Notes: generated from the sequence alone by a model not told the origin. A stretch of 64,000 nt of DNA from Micromonospora alfalfae (GCF_022230925.1 NZ_JAKKFH010000001.1:124001-188000); one strand, 5' to 3'; shown: positions 46,485 to 57,380, counted from the stretch's first letter. Made by a program: numbers and translations.

Positions 46485-46707
46485 GGGATTAATATTGCAT
46501 CCTCATTCAGTTCGGTGGGACCGGCGTCCGCCGGTAACGTTCCGCGCCGCCATGAAACCGGTGATCGCGGTCCGTGGCGGCGGCGCCACGGCTACGGTGC
46601 CTGGCGCGCGAACGGGCCATCGCCAGGCTGCGACCATGATCCCCCTTTGGCGCCGCCTGGCGCTACCGCAGGCTGGGCCGATCCGGTTGTCGCCATCCGG
46701 ACGACGG

Positions 46708-47985
46708 TCAGCCGAACAGCCCACGCCCCCAGTGATCCCCGCCGTCGCGTACCCCCGGAGGGCAGGCGAACACCCCGCTGGAGACGTGTCGCAGGTATTC
46801 GTTCATCACGTCGTGCCGAGCCAACTGGGTCTGGATCGGCACGAACTGACGGCGCGGGTCGCGCTGGTAGGCGATGAAGAAGAGGCCCGCGTCGAGTCGG
46901 CCGAGGCCGTCCGAGCCGTCGACGAAGTTGTAACCCCGGCGCAGCAGCTGAGCGCCGCCGTTCCGACTCGGATGAGCCAACGTGACATGGGCGTGTTCGG
47001 CGATCACCGGCTTCCCGTCCGCGCCCCGGGCGGCGAAGTCGGGCTCGTCGAACTCGCCGCTGCGACCCAGCGGCGCGCCGCTGCCCTTGGTCCGGCCGAC
47101 GATCTCCTCCTGCTCAGCGAGGGAGGTCCGGTCCCAGGTCTCCACGAGCATCCGGATCTTGCGGGTCACCAGGTACGAGCCTCCGGCCATCCAGTCCGGC
47201 CCGTCGCCCGGCTGCACCCACAACTGGTCGCGCAGCAGGTCGGTGTCCTCGGCCTTGAGGTTGGCCGTGCCGTCCTTGAACCCGAAGAGGTTGCGCGCGG
47301 TGGCCTGCTCACGGGAGGTCGACGAGGTGCGGCCGAAGCCCAACTGCGACCAACGGACGCTCACCACACCCATGCCGAGCCGGGCCAGGTTGCGGATCGC
47401 GTGCACCGCCACCTGCGGGTCGTTGGCACAGGCCTGGACGCAGAGGTCGCCGCCGGAGAGCTGCGGCTGCAACGCGTCGCCGGGGAACTTCGGCAGCTCG
47501 GCGAGGGCTGCGGGCCGACGGTCGGCGAGGCCGAAGCGGTCCCGCCCGTCGGCGTCGCGGAACAGCGTCGGCCCGAAACCAATGGTGAGGGTGAGCTGTG
47601 AGGGAGGCAGGCCGAGTGCTTCACCGGTGTCGTCCGGTGGGGCCTCCGGCATCCCGCCGACCGCACCCAGCACCCCGGCGTCGCGCCCCGCCGTCATCCG
47701 GGCGGCGGCGGCCGTCCACTCCTCAAGCAGTTCGACGAGTCGGGCCCGGTCCTTGGTGATCACGTCGAAGGCCACGAAGTGCAGCCGGTCCTGCGCCGGG
47801 GTGACGATGCCGGCCTGGTGCTCGCCGTGGAACGGCACCGCCCCGGCCGGGTGGTCGCTCGCCGCGGCCGGGCCGTGGGAGCCGTTCAGCAGCGCCCCCG
47901 CACCGGCCGCCACTCCGGCGACCCCCGCCACCCCTGCGCCGGCCAGGGTGATCGCCCGGCGCCGGGTGAACCTGCTCCCGCTCAT
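46708..47985 (-). CDS. efeB: EfeB, Tat-exported Dyp-type peroxidase
   Basis: A 425-residue heme peroxidase. A twin-arginine signal (FTRRRAITLAGAG) targets it for folded export. The Dyp catalytic GXXDG-type segment lies in FGFKDGTANLKAEDTD, and the proximal heme His in HVTLAHPSRN. In EfeUOB systems it oxidises ferrous iron or extracts iron from heme for uptake. Last gene of efeUOB, 25 bp after efeO. Confidence 0.95.
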   Translation of the reverse strand: MSGSRFTRRRAITLAGAGVAGVAGVAAGAGALLNGSHGPAAASDHPAGAVPFHGEHQAGIVTPAQDRLHFVAFDVITKDRARLVELLEEWTAAAARMTAGRDAGVLGAVGGMPEAPPDDTGEALGLPPSQLTLTIGFGPTLFRDADGRDRFGLADRRPAALAELPKFPGDALQPQLSGGDLCVQACANDPQVAVHAIRNLARLGMGVVSVRWSQLGFGRTSSTSREQATARNLFGFKDGTANLKAEDTDLLRDQLWVQPGDGPDWMAGGSYLVTRKIRMLVETWDRTSLAEQEEIVGRTKGSGAPLGRSGEFDEPDFAARGADGKPVIAEHAHVTLAHPSRNGGAQLLRRGYNFVDGSDGLGRLDAGLFFIAYQRDPRRQFVPIQTQLARHDVMNEYLRHVSSGVFACPPGVRDGGDHWGRGLFG

Positions 47986-48010
47986 CGACTCGACTCTTTC
48001 TGCCAGGTGG

Positions 48011-49144
48011 TCACTTGGCGACGGCCGCGGCGACCTTGCTGATCGGCTCGGCGAGCGCGTTGATCCCGTCGGAGAGCTCCTTGAGCTCGGCCTTGCTCAG
48101 CGCGGTGTGCAGCTTCCACCCGTCGCCGACGCGGTGCTTGCCGAGCAACCCCTCGACGTTGGTGAACTCGGTGTCCAGCTGGGTGACCAGCTCCGGCGAG
48201 CGCTGCTGCAACGCGGGCCGCAGGGCGGACACGGCGGCCTTGGAACCTTCGAGGTTGGCGGCGAAGTCCCACAGGTCGGTGTGCGAGTAGCGGTCCTCCT
48301 CGCCGGTGATCTTGCCGCTGGCCACCTCGTCGAGCAGTTCCTTGGCACCGTTGGCGAGCTGGAGCGGGGAGAGCTTCTCGGCGTTCGCCTTGGCCACGAT
48401 CTCCTTGACGTCGACCAGCAGCCGGTCGGCGATGGGACCGTCCTTGCTGATGTCACCGGACTGCCAGAGGTCCTTCTCGATCCGGTGGAAGCCGGTGAAC
48501 TCCATCCCCTCCTCGATGACCTCCTCGCGGCCGTCGATCTTGGGGTCGAGGTCGCCGAAGATCTCGGCGACCGGCTCGATCCGCTCCCAGTAGGTGCGGG
48601 CGACCGGGTAGAGCGCCTTGGACTTCGCCACATCGCCGGCCTTGACCGCGGCGACGAACTCCTCGGTCTTGTCCAACAGCGCGGTGGTCTGGCTCTTGAC
48701 GTAGCGCTGGTAGTTGTCGGTGGCGTCACCCAGCGCGGCGTCGGCGGTGAGCGGCTGCGCCGACCCGCTGACCTTGAGCGCGCCCCGGATGCCCTTGCCA
48801 CTCATCCCCGGCTTGCAGGCCGTCTGGTACGTGCCGGCCGGCAACTCCACGTGCAGCTCGCGGCTCAACCCAGGGGCGATGTTCTCCACCTCGCCCATCA
48901 CCCGGTCGCCGTCGGCGTACACGTAGAACTCGGTCACCTTCGCGCCCGAATTGGTGATCTTGAAGGTGGCGGTGCCGGCGCCCAGGTCGGTCGAGCCGAC
49001 CTCACAGGAGGTGTCGCTGGCCTTGACCACGATCGGTCCGCCGGACGCGGCCGAGTCACCCTTGTCGGAGTCGGAGCAGGCGGCCACACCGGCCGTCGCC
49101 AGCACACCGGCGGCGGCCAGCGCAAAGAACTGGGTGGTACGCAT
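48011..49144 (-). CDS. efeO: EfeO, periplasmic-type iron-binding lipoprotein
   Basis: A 377-residue lipoprotein (lipobox GVAAC). An N-terminal cupredoxin-like domain spans about residues 45-130 (TACKPGMSG near its end). The C-terminal M75 peptidase-like imelysin domain has the metal motif HxxE in FTGFHRIEKDLW. It captures iron and passes it to EfeU. It begins 22 bp after efeU and lies before efeB. Confidence 0.95.
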   Translation of the reverse strand: MRTTQFFALAAAGVLATAGVAACSDSDKGDSAASGGPIVVKASDTSCEVGSTDLGAGTATFKITNSGAKVTEFYVYADGDRVMGEVENIAPGLSRELHVELPAGTYQTACKPGMSGKGIRGALKVSGSAQPLTADAALGDATDNYQRYVKSQTTALLDKTEEFVAAVKAGDVAKSKALYPVARTYWERIEPVAEIFGDLDPKIDGREEVIEEGMEFTGFHRIEKDLWQSGDISKDGPIADRLLVDVKEIVAKANAEKLSPLQLANGAKELLDEVASGKITGEEDRYSHTDLWDFAANLEGSKAAVSALRPALQQRSPELVTQLDTEFTNVEGLLGKHRVGDGWKLHTALSKAELKELSDGINALAEPISKVAAAVAK

Positions 49145-49166
49145 CTGAGCTGTCTCTCCTCGTGGG

Positions 49167-50066
49167 TCAGGCACGCTGCGGCGTGGACGCCGGCTCGGCC
49201 TCGGCGCCGGTGTCGGCCCCGCGCTCGGTGACGGTGGTGGTGGTAGCGGTGGGTGCCGGCTTACGCCGGGCCGGTCGCAGGAAGAGCAGGAGCACCGGTA
49301 CGGCGTACGCGACCCAGGCGATCGTCTCCAGCACCGTGGGCGCGGGAGTCACGTTGAACATGCCGGCGAGCAGGGCCGCGTACCAGGTGCTCGGGTCGAG
49401 CGTGCCGGTGATGTCGAACGCCAGGTCGTTCAGTCCGGGCAGGACACCGGCCTCCTGGAAGTCGTGCACGCCGTACTTGAGGATGCCGGCGGCGACCAGG
49501 ATCAGCAGCGCGCCGGTCCAGGTGAAGAACTTGCTGAGGTTGATCCGCAGGGCGCTGGCGTAGAGCAGCACGCCGAGGACCACTGCGGTGACGATGCCGC
49601 CGATCAACGCGAGCAGCGGGCCGCTGTCGCCGGCAGCTCCCTGGGCGGCCGAGTAGAAGATCAGCGCGGTCTCCAGGCCCTCGCGGATCACCGCGAGGAA
49701 GGCCATGCCGGCGACGGCGAGGGACCCGACGGCCAGCGCCTCGGTGAGTTTGCCCCGCAGTTCGCCGGCGATGGTCCGGGCGGCCCGGCGCATCCAGAAG
49801 ATCATCCAGGTCACGAAGACCACGGCGGCGACCGAGGTGATCGCCTCGAACAACTCACGATCCTCGGATCGGGCCAGCAGCGAGGTCGACGTGTACTCGA
49901 TCAGCCAGCCGAAGAGCACCGAGAGCGCCACGGCCAGGCCGACGCCCGCCCAGACCTGCGGCAGCCGGTCCCGGCGCTGCGACTTCACCAGGAAGGCGAC
50001 CAGGATGCTGACCACCAGGGTGGCTTCCAGCCCTTCCCGCAGACCGATCAGGTAGGTGGCGAACAT
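49167..50066 (-). CDS. efeU: EfeU, FTR1-type iron permease
   Basis: A 299-residue membrane protein with seven helices. It has two REGLE iron-binding motifs: LREGLEATL near the N-terminus and IREGLETAL mid-protein, as in FTR1/EfeU permeases that move oxidised iron. The ATG at 50066 was chosen; the 8-codon upstream extension lies in the iron-box region. First gene of efeUOB. Confidence 0.95.
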   Translation of the reverse strand: MFATYLIGLREGLEATLVVSILVAFLVKSQRRDRLPQVWAGVGLAVALSVLFGWLIEYTSTSLLARSEDRELFEAITSVAAVVFVTWMIFWMRRAARTIAGELRGKLTEALAVGSLAVAGMAFLAVIREGLETALIFYSAAQGAAGDSGPLLALIGGIVTAVVLGVLLYASALRINLSKFFTWTGALLILVAAGILKYGVHDFQEAGVLPGLNDLAFDITGTLDPSTWYAALLAGMFNVTPAPTVLETIAWVAYAVPVLLLFLRPARRKPAPTATTTTVTERGADTGAEAEPASTPQRA

Positions 50067-50077
50067 CCGAGCTCCGA

Positions 50078-50096
50078 GTAGGTTAGGCACGCCTTG
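50078..50096. promoter_or_regulatory. DtxR/IdeR-like iron box 1 of efeUOB
   Basis: Compared with the consensus TTAGGTTAGGCTAACCTAA, 13 of 19 positions match, including an unbroken TAGGTTAGGC left half. It lies 12 bp before the efeU start codon, where a bound repressor would block transcription. Confidence 0.7.
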
Positions 50097-50102
50097 GCTG
50101 AC

Positions 50103-50121
50103 TTAGGGCAGGCATACCTTC
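50103..50121. promoter_or_regulatory. DtxR/IdeR-like iron box 2 of efeUOB
   Basis: Starts TTAGG, has AGGC in the centre and ACCT near the end, matching 13 of 19 consensus positions. It lies 6 bp from box 1, so two repressor dimers could bind side by side. Confidence 0.65.
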
Positions 50122-50203
50122 CTCCCTGCTCAGGGCCCTCGTCAAGTTGTTCACGACAAGCTCACCCTGTCTGCGGCGAACCCACTGTGCGAAGATCGGC
50201 GCC

Positions 50204-50350
50204 GTGAGGGGATTCCTGCCGTGGTTGACGGTGCTGGCCGTGGTGCTGCTGCTCAGCGCACTACGCCTGAAGGCGCTGGCCACCCTCGTTTCGCTCGGCT
50301 GGCTGGCCTGGTGCATCTGGACCTGGTTCCGCCCCACCCGCCGCACCTAA
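50204..50350 (+). CDS. Small single- or two-helix membrane protein
   Basis: A 48-residue frame with a GTG start. The product is almost wholly hydrophobic (LPWLTVLAVVLLLSALRL, LVSLGWLAWCIWTWF) with a basic tail RPTRRT. No clear ribosome binding site. Its divergence from efeU and good membrane-protein composition make it plausible. Function unknown. Confidence 0.5.
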   Translation: MRGFLPWLTVLAVVLLLSALRLKALATLVSLGWLAWCIWTWFRPTRRT

Positions 50351-50380
50351 CCCGCCCCGCCGCGCGCCACCCCACCGCCC

Positions 50381-50455
50381 CCGCGATCTTGCACTTTCTG
50401 CGGCGGCATATCGCGCCAAAGCCGCAAATCTCCAACCGAAACTGCAAGATCGCGG
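50381..50455. repeat. Intergenic inverted-repeat element, family A (copy 2)
   Basis: Perfect 13-bp arms CCGCGATCTTGCA (50381-50393) and the complement (50443-50455). It shares its terminal sequence with the element at 955-1024. It lies between the small membrane protein gene and ahcY, which converge. Confidence 0.8.
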
Positions 50456-50539
50456 AAGTGACGGGGGCGCAGCGGGGACGGCCGTGGGGACGACGAACCG
50501 GGCCGGCTGCGAACAGCCGACCCGGTTCAGAGACGTCGA

Positions 50540-52039
<1,500 letters not shown>

Positions 52040-52318
52040 GAAAGCTCCTGTCGAACGATGTCTGCGCCGACCCTCCACCTTACGCGCGTCGGCGACTGGC
52101 GTCAGGCACGGTCCGCGGACAGCGCACGGGGCGGTCGGTGGTGAACGGACCTTCCCGCCCACGTCCCGCCCGCCCCGCGCATCCCCCCGGTTTGGTTCCC
52201 CCGCACGTTCTCGGACCGTCGTCGCGATAACGCTGCGTACTCATAGAGTCACACTCAGGCAAGGCGACGTCAAGCTATTCCGGGAAAGTCGGACTTGTGT
52301 CTTTCGGCCGAGCTGGCG

Positions 52319-53482
52319 TCAGCGCAGCCCGGACGTCGCCACGTACGCCACACCGGCGCCGTCGATCCGCAGCGGCGCTTCCAACGCCGTACCGATCGCC
52401 GCCTCGCCGGAGGCCAGCGTCAGCGCGCCGGCACCGTCGTCCACGGTGATCGAACCGCCGGCGCAGAGCACCACCCTGGGTCCGGGCAGCGGCAGCGTCA
52501 CCGAGGGCACCGCCGCGTCGACCCGCACCCGGTGCAGCGCGAAATCGTCCACCGGCACAGGCCACCAGTCCACGCCCGGACCGACCGGCTGCGCGACGCG
52601 CACCGGATCGTCGAGCACCTCGAAGCGCAGCACCCGCAGCAACTCGTCGACGTCCACCCGCTTCGGGGTCAGGCCGCCGCGTAGCACGTTGTCGCTGGCC
52701 GCCATGATCTCCACGCCGCAGCCGCTCAGGTAGGCGTGCAGGTTGCCGGCGGGCATCCAGATCGCCTCCCCCGCCTCCAGCCGCAGGTGGTGCAACAGCA
52801 GCGCGACCAGCGCACCCGGATCCCCCGGGTACGCCCTGGCCAACCGGCGGGTCAGCTCCGCGTCCGGGCCGTCGGCCGGCGCTGCCACCACAGCGGCCAG
52901 CAGGTCGTGACGCGTAGCGACCGGCCAGCCGAGCAGCGTCCGCACCGCCGTCCGCAACCCCGCCGGCCCGGCCCGCAACGCGGCCACCACCGGCGCCAAC
53001 GCCGGTACGCCGAACGCGGCGAGCGCCTCGGCCGACTCCGCCGGATCCCGGAAACCGCAGAGCGCCTCGAACGGGGTGAGCGCGACCAGCAATTCCGGCT
53101 TGTGGTGCGGGTCGGAGTAGTTTCGCTGCCCCTCGGGGCGCCCCGCCTCCGCCGCGTAGCCGGCCTGCGCCTGTTCGGCGTCCGGGTGGGCCTGCAAGCT
53201 CAGCGGAGCGTCGGCGGCAAGCACCTTGAGCAGGAACGGCAGCCGACTGCCGAACCGCTCGGACACCCGCTGCCCGAGCCACTGCCCTGGTTCGTCCCGC
53301 ACCAGGTCACACAGGCTCACCTGCAGACCGGCACGATCCACGTGGGCCGGAGCGCCCGGGTGGGCCCCCAGCCACAGCTCCGCCTCCGGGCCCGCGCTCG
53401 GCACCGATCGCCCCTGCAGGAGGGCGATGGCCGAACGCGAGCCCCAGGCGTAGTCCCGGATCGGCCCGTACAGTGGCTCCAC
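52319..53482 (-). CDS. manA: Mannose-6-phosphate isomerase, class I
   Basis: A 387-residue cupin-type zinc enzyme linking fructose 6-phosphate and mannose 6-phosphate. It has the WGSRSAIALLQG start, the zinc ligands in LQAHPDAEQAQAG and NYSDPHHKPEL, and GEAIWMPAGNLHAYL. Mannose 6-phosphate feeds ManB and GDP-mannose for mannolipids and glycans. It starts 3 bp after the CDF gene's stop and probably shares its transcript. Confidence 0.95.
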   Translation of the reverse strand: MEPLYGPIRDYAWGSRSAIALLQGRSVPSAGPEAELWLGAHPGAPAHVDRAGLQVSLCDLVRDEPGQWLGQRVSERFGSRLPFLLKVLAADAPLSLQAHPDAEQAQAGYAAEAGRPEGQRNYSDPHHKPELLVALTPFEALCGFRDPAESAEALAAFGVPALAPVVAALRAGPAGLRTAVRTLLGWPVATRHDLLAAVVAAPADGPDAELTRRLARAYPGDPGALVALLLHHLRLEAGEAIWMPAGNLHAYLSGCGVEIMAASDNVLRGGLTPKRVDVDELLRVLRFEVLDDPVRVAQPVGPGVDWWPVPVDDFALHRVRVDAAVPSVTLPLPGPRVVLCAGGSITVDDGAGALTLASGEAAIGTALEAPLRIDGAGVAYVATSGLR

Positions 53483-53485
53483 CCG

Positions 53486-54487
53486 TCAGCCCCCGGGCCG
53501 CCCGGCCGGCTCGCCCGACGTGTCCTGCGGCGCGGCGGTGTCCGCCGCGGCACCGGTGCCGGCCGCGGCGGCAGCGGCGCTGTAGACGTCCGGCTCCAGA
53601 TAGATCACCCGGGCGATCGGCACCGCGGCGCGGATCCGCGCCTCGACGGCGTTGATGCCACGGGCCAGGTCGTGGGCGCTCTCCCACTCCGGAACGGCGA
53701 TCTTGGCGGCCACCATCAGCTCTTCCGGGCCCAGGTAGAGCGTCTTCATGTGGATGATCCGCTCCACCTCGGGGCCGTCGGTGACGGCCCGCTCGATGGC
53801 CGCCAGCTCGGACGCCTCGGCGCCCTCACCGAGCAGCAGGCTCTTCGTCTCGATGGCCAGCACGACGGCGATGACGACCAGCAGGATGCCGATCATCGCG
53901 GTGCCGGCGGCGTCCCACTCGCCGTTGCCGGTGATCAGCGTCATGGTGACGCCGAACAGGGCGAACACCAGACCAACCAGCGCGCCGAAGTCCTCCAGGA
54001 GCACCACCGGCAGCTCCGGGGCCTTGGCCCGGCGGATGAAACGCACCCAGGACTGGTTGCCCCGGATGTGGTTGGACTCCTTGATGGCGGTCCGGAAGGA
54101 GAACGACTCCATGATGATCGCCGACACCAGCACGACCACCGGCAACCAGTGCCAGGACTCGATGCCGCCCTTGTGATGCCACTTGTGGTACGCCTCGTAG
54201 AGCGCGAACAGACCACCGATGCTGAACAGCACGATGGACACGATGAACGCGTAGATGTAGCGCTCCCGGCCGTACCCGAACGGGTGTTCCGGGGTGGCCG
54301 CGCGCTTCGCCCGCTTGCCACCGAGCAGCAGGAGGCCCTGGTTACCGGAGTCGGCGACCGAGTGAACCGCCTCGGCCAGCATCGACGACGAGCCGGAGAG
54401 AAGGAACGCGATGAACTTGGTGACGGCGATGCCGATGTTGGCCAGCAGGGCGGCGACAATCGCCTTCGTCCCACCGTTGGCGCTCAT
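53486..54487 (-). CDS. Cation diffusion facilitator family transporter
   Basis: A 333-residue protein with about six helices. The metal-site pattern is SSMLAEAVHSVADSGNQ in helix 2 and VVLLEDFGALVGLVFAL in helix 5, followed by a cytoplasmic ferredoxin-like domain and an Ala/Thr/Gly-rich tail. It exports a divalent metal such as zinc or manganese by proton antiport. Its place inside the manB-manA run is notable, since ManA uses zinc. Confidence 0.9.
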   Translation of the reverse strand: MSANGGTKAIVAALLANIGIAVTKFIAFLLSGSSSMLAEAVHSVADSGNQGLLLLGGKRAKRAATPEHPFGYGRERYIYAFIVSIVLFSIGGLFALYEAYHKWHHKGGIESWHWLPVVVLVSAIIMESFSFRTAIKESNHIRGNQSWVRFIRRAKAPELPVVLLEDFGALVGLVFALFGVTMTLITGNGEWDAAGTAMIGILLVVIAVVLAIETKSLLLGEGAEASELAAIERAVTDGPEVERIIHMKTLYLGPEELMVAAKIAVPEWESAHDLARGINAVEARIRAAVPIARVIYLEPDVYSAAAAAAGTGAAADTAAPQDTSGEPAGRPGG

Positions 54488-54554
54488 GCCACCGCTCCGC
54501 TTCGCCGCACGAAGCCGACCGGTCCGCGCATGGCGCGCCGCCCCCTACGTTCGT

Positions 54555-55751
54555 TCACTGGTTCGACAGCTCCTTCATCTCGGTGATGGCCGGGACGGCC
54601 ATCGGGTCCAACCCGTGTGCCAGAGCAAGGTAGATCGAGGCGAAATCCGGAACGGCGATCAGTGACGCCAGCCGCTCCAGGGCGGAGCCGCCCTCGGCGG
54701 TCACCACGTCGCACCGCACGCCACGGCGCTCCGCGAGGGTCTGCACCGCGTCCGCACGGCGCTCCTCGACGGCGAGCGGCTCATCGGTGTCGTCCTCGGC
54801 GTTGAGCCCGCCGTCGCGCAGCAGCACCAGCCGCAGCCGGGTGCCCTCGCCGTCGTCCTCGGCCGGGTCGGCGAAGATGTCCCGCTCCCCCTCGGCCAGG
54901 CCGCCGAAGACGCCGTCGAGCAGCCCGACCCGACCCCGCCCGGCCTCACCCAGCGCTCCGGTGACCACCGGGTAGCGGGCGTTGGCCGACAGGGTGTCAC
55001 CGAACCGGCGTGCCGCCACTGTGGCCAGCGGGGACGAACCCCAGACGATGGGGATCGAGCCGGCCAGGCCCAGCGCCAGTGACTTCGCCGGGTTGACGAA
55101 GGACTCGGCGGCGGACCGGCAGCGGTCGGCGTCCGCGTCGAGCCGGGCCGCGGTCTCCGCCAGGTCCGCCTCGTTGACCTTCACCAGCCCGAGGGAACGG
55201 GCGGCGAGCAGGACCGGCACTGTGAGCGCCCAGAGGCTGGCCCGGGCCGGCGCACGCCGGGGCACCGGGATGAACGGCGCCCGGGCCTGCTCGGCGATCG
55301 ACTGCAACTGCGAGTCCGGGGCACCCACTGCGACGAGTCGGGCACCACGGCGGTGGGCCGCCTCGGCGGCGCCGAGCGCCTCCGGGCTACGTCCGGACGC
55401 GCTCACCGCGATCACCACGTCGGCTGCGCCCACCCAACCGGGTACGCCAGCGGAGCGGTGCCCGATGATCGGTACCGGGCAGCGTGGCCCGGCGACAGTG
55501 GCCAGCACGTCCCCGGTACGCCCGGCGGTGCCGATGCCGGCGATCACGACGGCTCGGGGCCGCCCGTCGTCGGCGAGCACCGCGAGGTTCGCCTCGGCTG
55601 CCAGCGCCGCGCTCTCGCGAACCTGCGCACCGGCCGACGCCGTGTGCCGGAGCATGCCGCCCGGGTCGGCCTCGGCCAACGCCTGCGGGTTGTCGAGCAG
55701 GGCCTCGTCGGCGTCACGGCGCCCGCTGACCCCGGCCGTACCGTCGATCAT
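54555..55751 (-). CDS. SIS-domain phosphoglucose/phosphomannose isomerase-like protein
   Basis: A 398-residue protein with two SIS (sugar isomerase) folds: VVIAGIGTAGRTGDVLA and AVSASGRSPEALGAAEAA in the first, SIPIVWGSSPLATVAARRFG in the second. It matches the bifunctional PGI/PMI group that lies next to manB in actinobacteria. The ATG at 55751 overlaps the Trm112-like gene's stop (ATGA). Confidence 0.88.
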   Translation of the reverse strand: MIDGTAGVSGRRDADEALLDNPQALAEADPGGMLRHTASAGAQVRESAALAAEANLAVLADDGRPRAVVIAGIGTAGRTGDVLATVAGPRCPVPIIGHRSAGVPGWVGAADVVIAVSASGRSPEALGAAEAAHRRGARLVAVGAPDSQLQSIAEQARAPFIPVPRRAPARASLWALTVPVLLAARSLGLVKVNEADLAETAARLDADADRCRSAAESFVNPAKSLALGLAGSIPIVWGSSPLATVAARRFGDTLSANARYPVVTGALGEAGRGRVGLLDGVFGGLAEGERDIFADPAEDDGEGTRLRLVLLRDGGLNAEDDTDEPLAVEERRADAVQTLAERRGVRCDVVTAEGGSALERLASLIAVPDFASIYLALAHGLDPMAVPAITEMKELSNQ

Positions 55752-55933
55752 GAGGACTGCCCGGGGCCGCCGCGCGCCTCGTCGAGCAGCAGCACCGGCA
55801 CGTCGTCGCGGACCTCGAAGATCCGGCCGCACTCCGTACAGGTCAACGTCTGCGCCTCGGCGTCATAGGTGAGCGGGGCGTGGTGCGTGTCCGGACAGGC
55901 AAGGATCTCGAGCAACTGCGGATCCAGGGCCAT
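55748..55933 (-). CDS. Trm112-like small zinc-ribbon protein
   Basis: A 61-residue protein: ALDPQLLEILACPDTHHAPL, then CTECGRIFEVRDDVPVLLLDEA. The Cys residues (one plus CxxC) form a small zinc ribbon like that of the YcaR/Trm112 family. Its bacterial role is unclear. It is coupled to the SIS gene. Confidence 0.9.
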   Translation of the reverse strand: MALDPQLLEILACPDTHHAPLTYDAEAQTLTCTECGRIFEVRDDVPVLLLDEARGGPGQSS

Positions 55934-55994
55934 GGCGCGGCTCCTTCCACGTGTACGGCTTGACCGGCGGCGGTGCCGACCGGCGCAGGCGATC

Positions 55995-57380
55995 TTATCG
56001 GCGAACGCGGTCGAGCACGTCGTCCCGGAGCGAGACCATCCGATCCCGGGTGGGCGCCTCGACGTTGAGTCGCAGCAGCGGCTCGGTGTTGGAGGCGCGC
56101 AGGTTGAACCAGGCGCCGTCAAGGAAACGCAGGGTGAGCCCGTCCATCTCGTCGGCCACCGCGTCGGGGTACGCGGCACGCACCTCGGCCACCGCCGCCG
56201 CCTGGTCGGCCACCGTCGAGTTGATCTCGCCGGAGGCGACATAGCGCTCGTACTCACCGGCGAACACGGACAGCGGCAGCGACTGCTCGCCCAGCGCGGC
56301 CAACGTGTGCATCGCCGCGAGCATCCCGGTGTCGGCGAACCAGAAGTCCCGGAAGTAGTAGTGCGCGGAGTGCTCGCCGCCGAAGACGGCGTTGGTGCGG
56401 GCCATCTCCGCCTTGATGAAGGAGTGCCCCACCCGGGCGACGACCGGCTGCCCACCGTGCTCCCGGATGATCTCCGGGACGGCGCTGGAGGTGATCAGGC
56501 CGTGGATCACCGTGGAACCCGGGTGCTTGGCCAACTCACGGGCGGCGACGAGCGCGGTGATCGCCGACGGTGAGACCGGTTCGCCGCGCTCGTCCACCAC
56601 GAAGCACCTGTCGGCGTCACCGTCGAAGGCCAACCCGATGTCGGCCCCGTGCTCGACCACAGCGCGCTGGAGGTCGACCAGGTTCGCCGGGTCGAGTGGG
56701 TTGGCCTCGTGGTTGGGGAAGCTGCCGTCCAACTCGAAGTAGAGCGGCACGATCTCCAGCGGCAGCGGCGACAGGGCCGCGTCGCCCAGCACTGTCGGAA
56801 CGGTGAAGCCACCCATGCCGTTGCCGGCGTCGACGACCACCTTCAACGGCCGGATGCCCGAGAGGTCGACCAGCTTGCGCAGGTAGCCGGCGTAGTCGGG
56901 GAGCAGGTCGCGCCGCTCGGCGGGCCGGGTCGGCGCTCCGGCGGGACGAGCGTCGCCCGAGTCCAGGAGGGCCTGGGCCCGCTCCCGGATCTCGGCCAGG
57001 CCGCTCTCCTGGCCGATCGGGCGCGCGCCGGAGCGGCACATCTTGATGCCGTTGTACTGCGCGGGGTTGTGGCTGGCGGTGAACATCGCGCCGGGCAGGT
57101 CGAGTGAGCCGGACGCGTAGTAGAGCAGGTCGGTGGAGGCGAGGCCGATCTCGATCACCGACCGGCCCTCGGCGCGTACACCGGCGGCGAACGCGGCGGC
57201 CAGGCCGGGCGAGGTGGCCCGCATGTCGTACCCGACGACGACGGCGTCACCCGGCTCTTCGGTGGAGTTGAGCAGTTGGGTGAAGGCGGCGCCCAGTGCC
57301 TCGGCGGCCCGTTCGTCCCACTGGTCCGGCACCGTCCCACGGACGTCGTACGCCTTCACAATCTGGGACAGATCAGACAC
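55995..57380 (-). CDS. manB: Phosphomannomutase/phosphoglucomutase
   Basis: A 461-residue alpha-D-phosphohexomutase. It has the phosphoserine loop MFTASHNPAQYNG, the Mg-binding loop AFDGDADRCFV, the sugar-binding GGEHSAHYYF, and the phosphate-binding RASNTEPLLRL. It converts mannose 6-phosphate to mannose 1-phosphate. The GTG at 57380 is preferred over the GTG at 57389, since AAGGAG lies 8 nt before the former but abuts the latter. It opens the manB-Trm112-SIS-CDF-manA run. Confidence 0.95.
   Translation of the reverse strand: MSDLSQIVKAYDVRGTVPDQWDERAAEALGAAFTQLLNSTEEPGDAVVVGYDMRATSPGLAAAFAAGVRAEGRSVIEIGLASTDLLYYASGSLDLPGAMFTASHNPAQYNGIKMCRSGARPIGQESGLAEIRERAQALLDSGDARPAGAPTRPAERRDLLPDYAGYLRKLVDLSGIRPLKVVVDAGNGMGGFTVPTVLGDAALSPLPLEIVPLYFELDGSFPNHEANPLDPANLVDLQRAVVEHGADIGLAFDGDADRCFVVDERGEPVSPSAITALVAARELAKHPGSTVIHGLITSSAVPEIIREHGGQPVVARVGHSFIKAEMARTNAVFGGEHSAHYYFRDFWFADTGMLAAMHTLAALGEQSLPLSVFAGEYERYVASGEINSTVADQAAAVAEVRAAYPDAVADEMDGLTLRFLDGAWFNLRASNTEPLLRLNVEAPTRDRMVSLRDDVLDRVRR

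Noticed and set aside
52040..52318. SAH riboswitch upstream of ahcY
   Set aside because: I could not find the conserved core or a convincing pseudoknot in the 279-bp gap.
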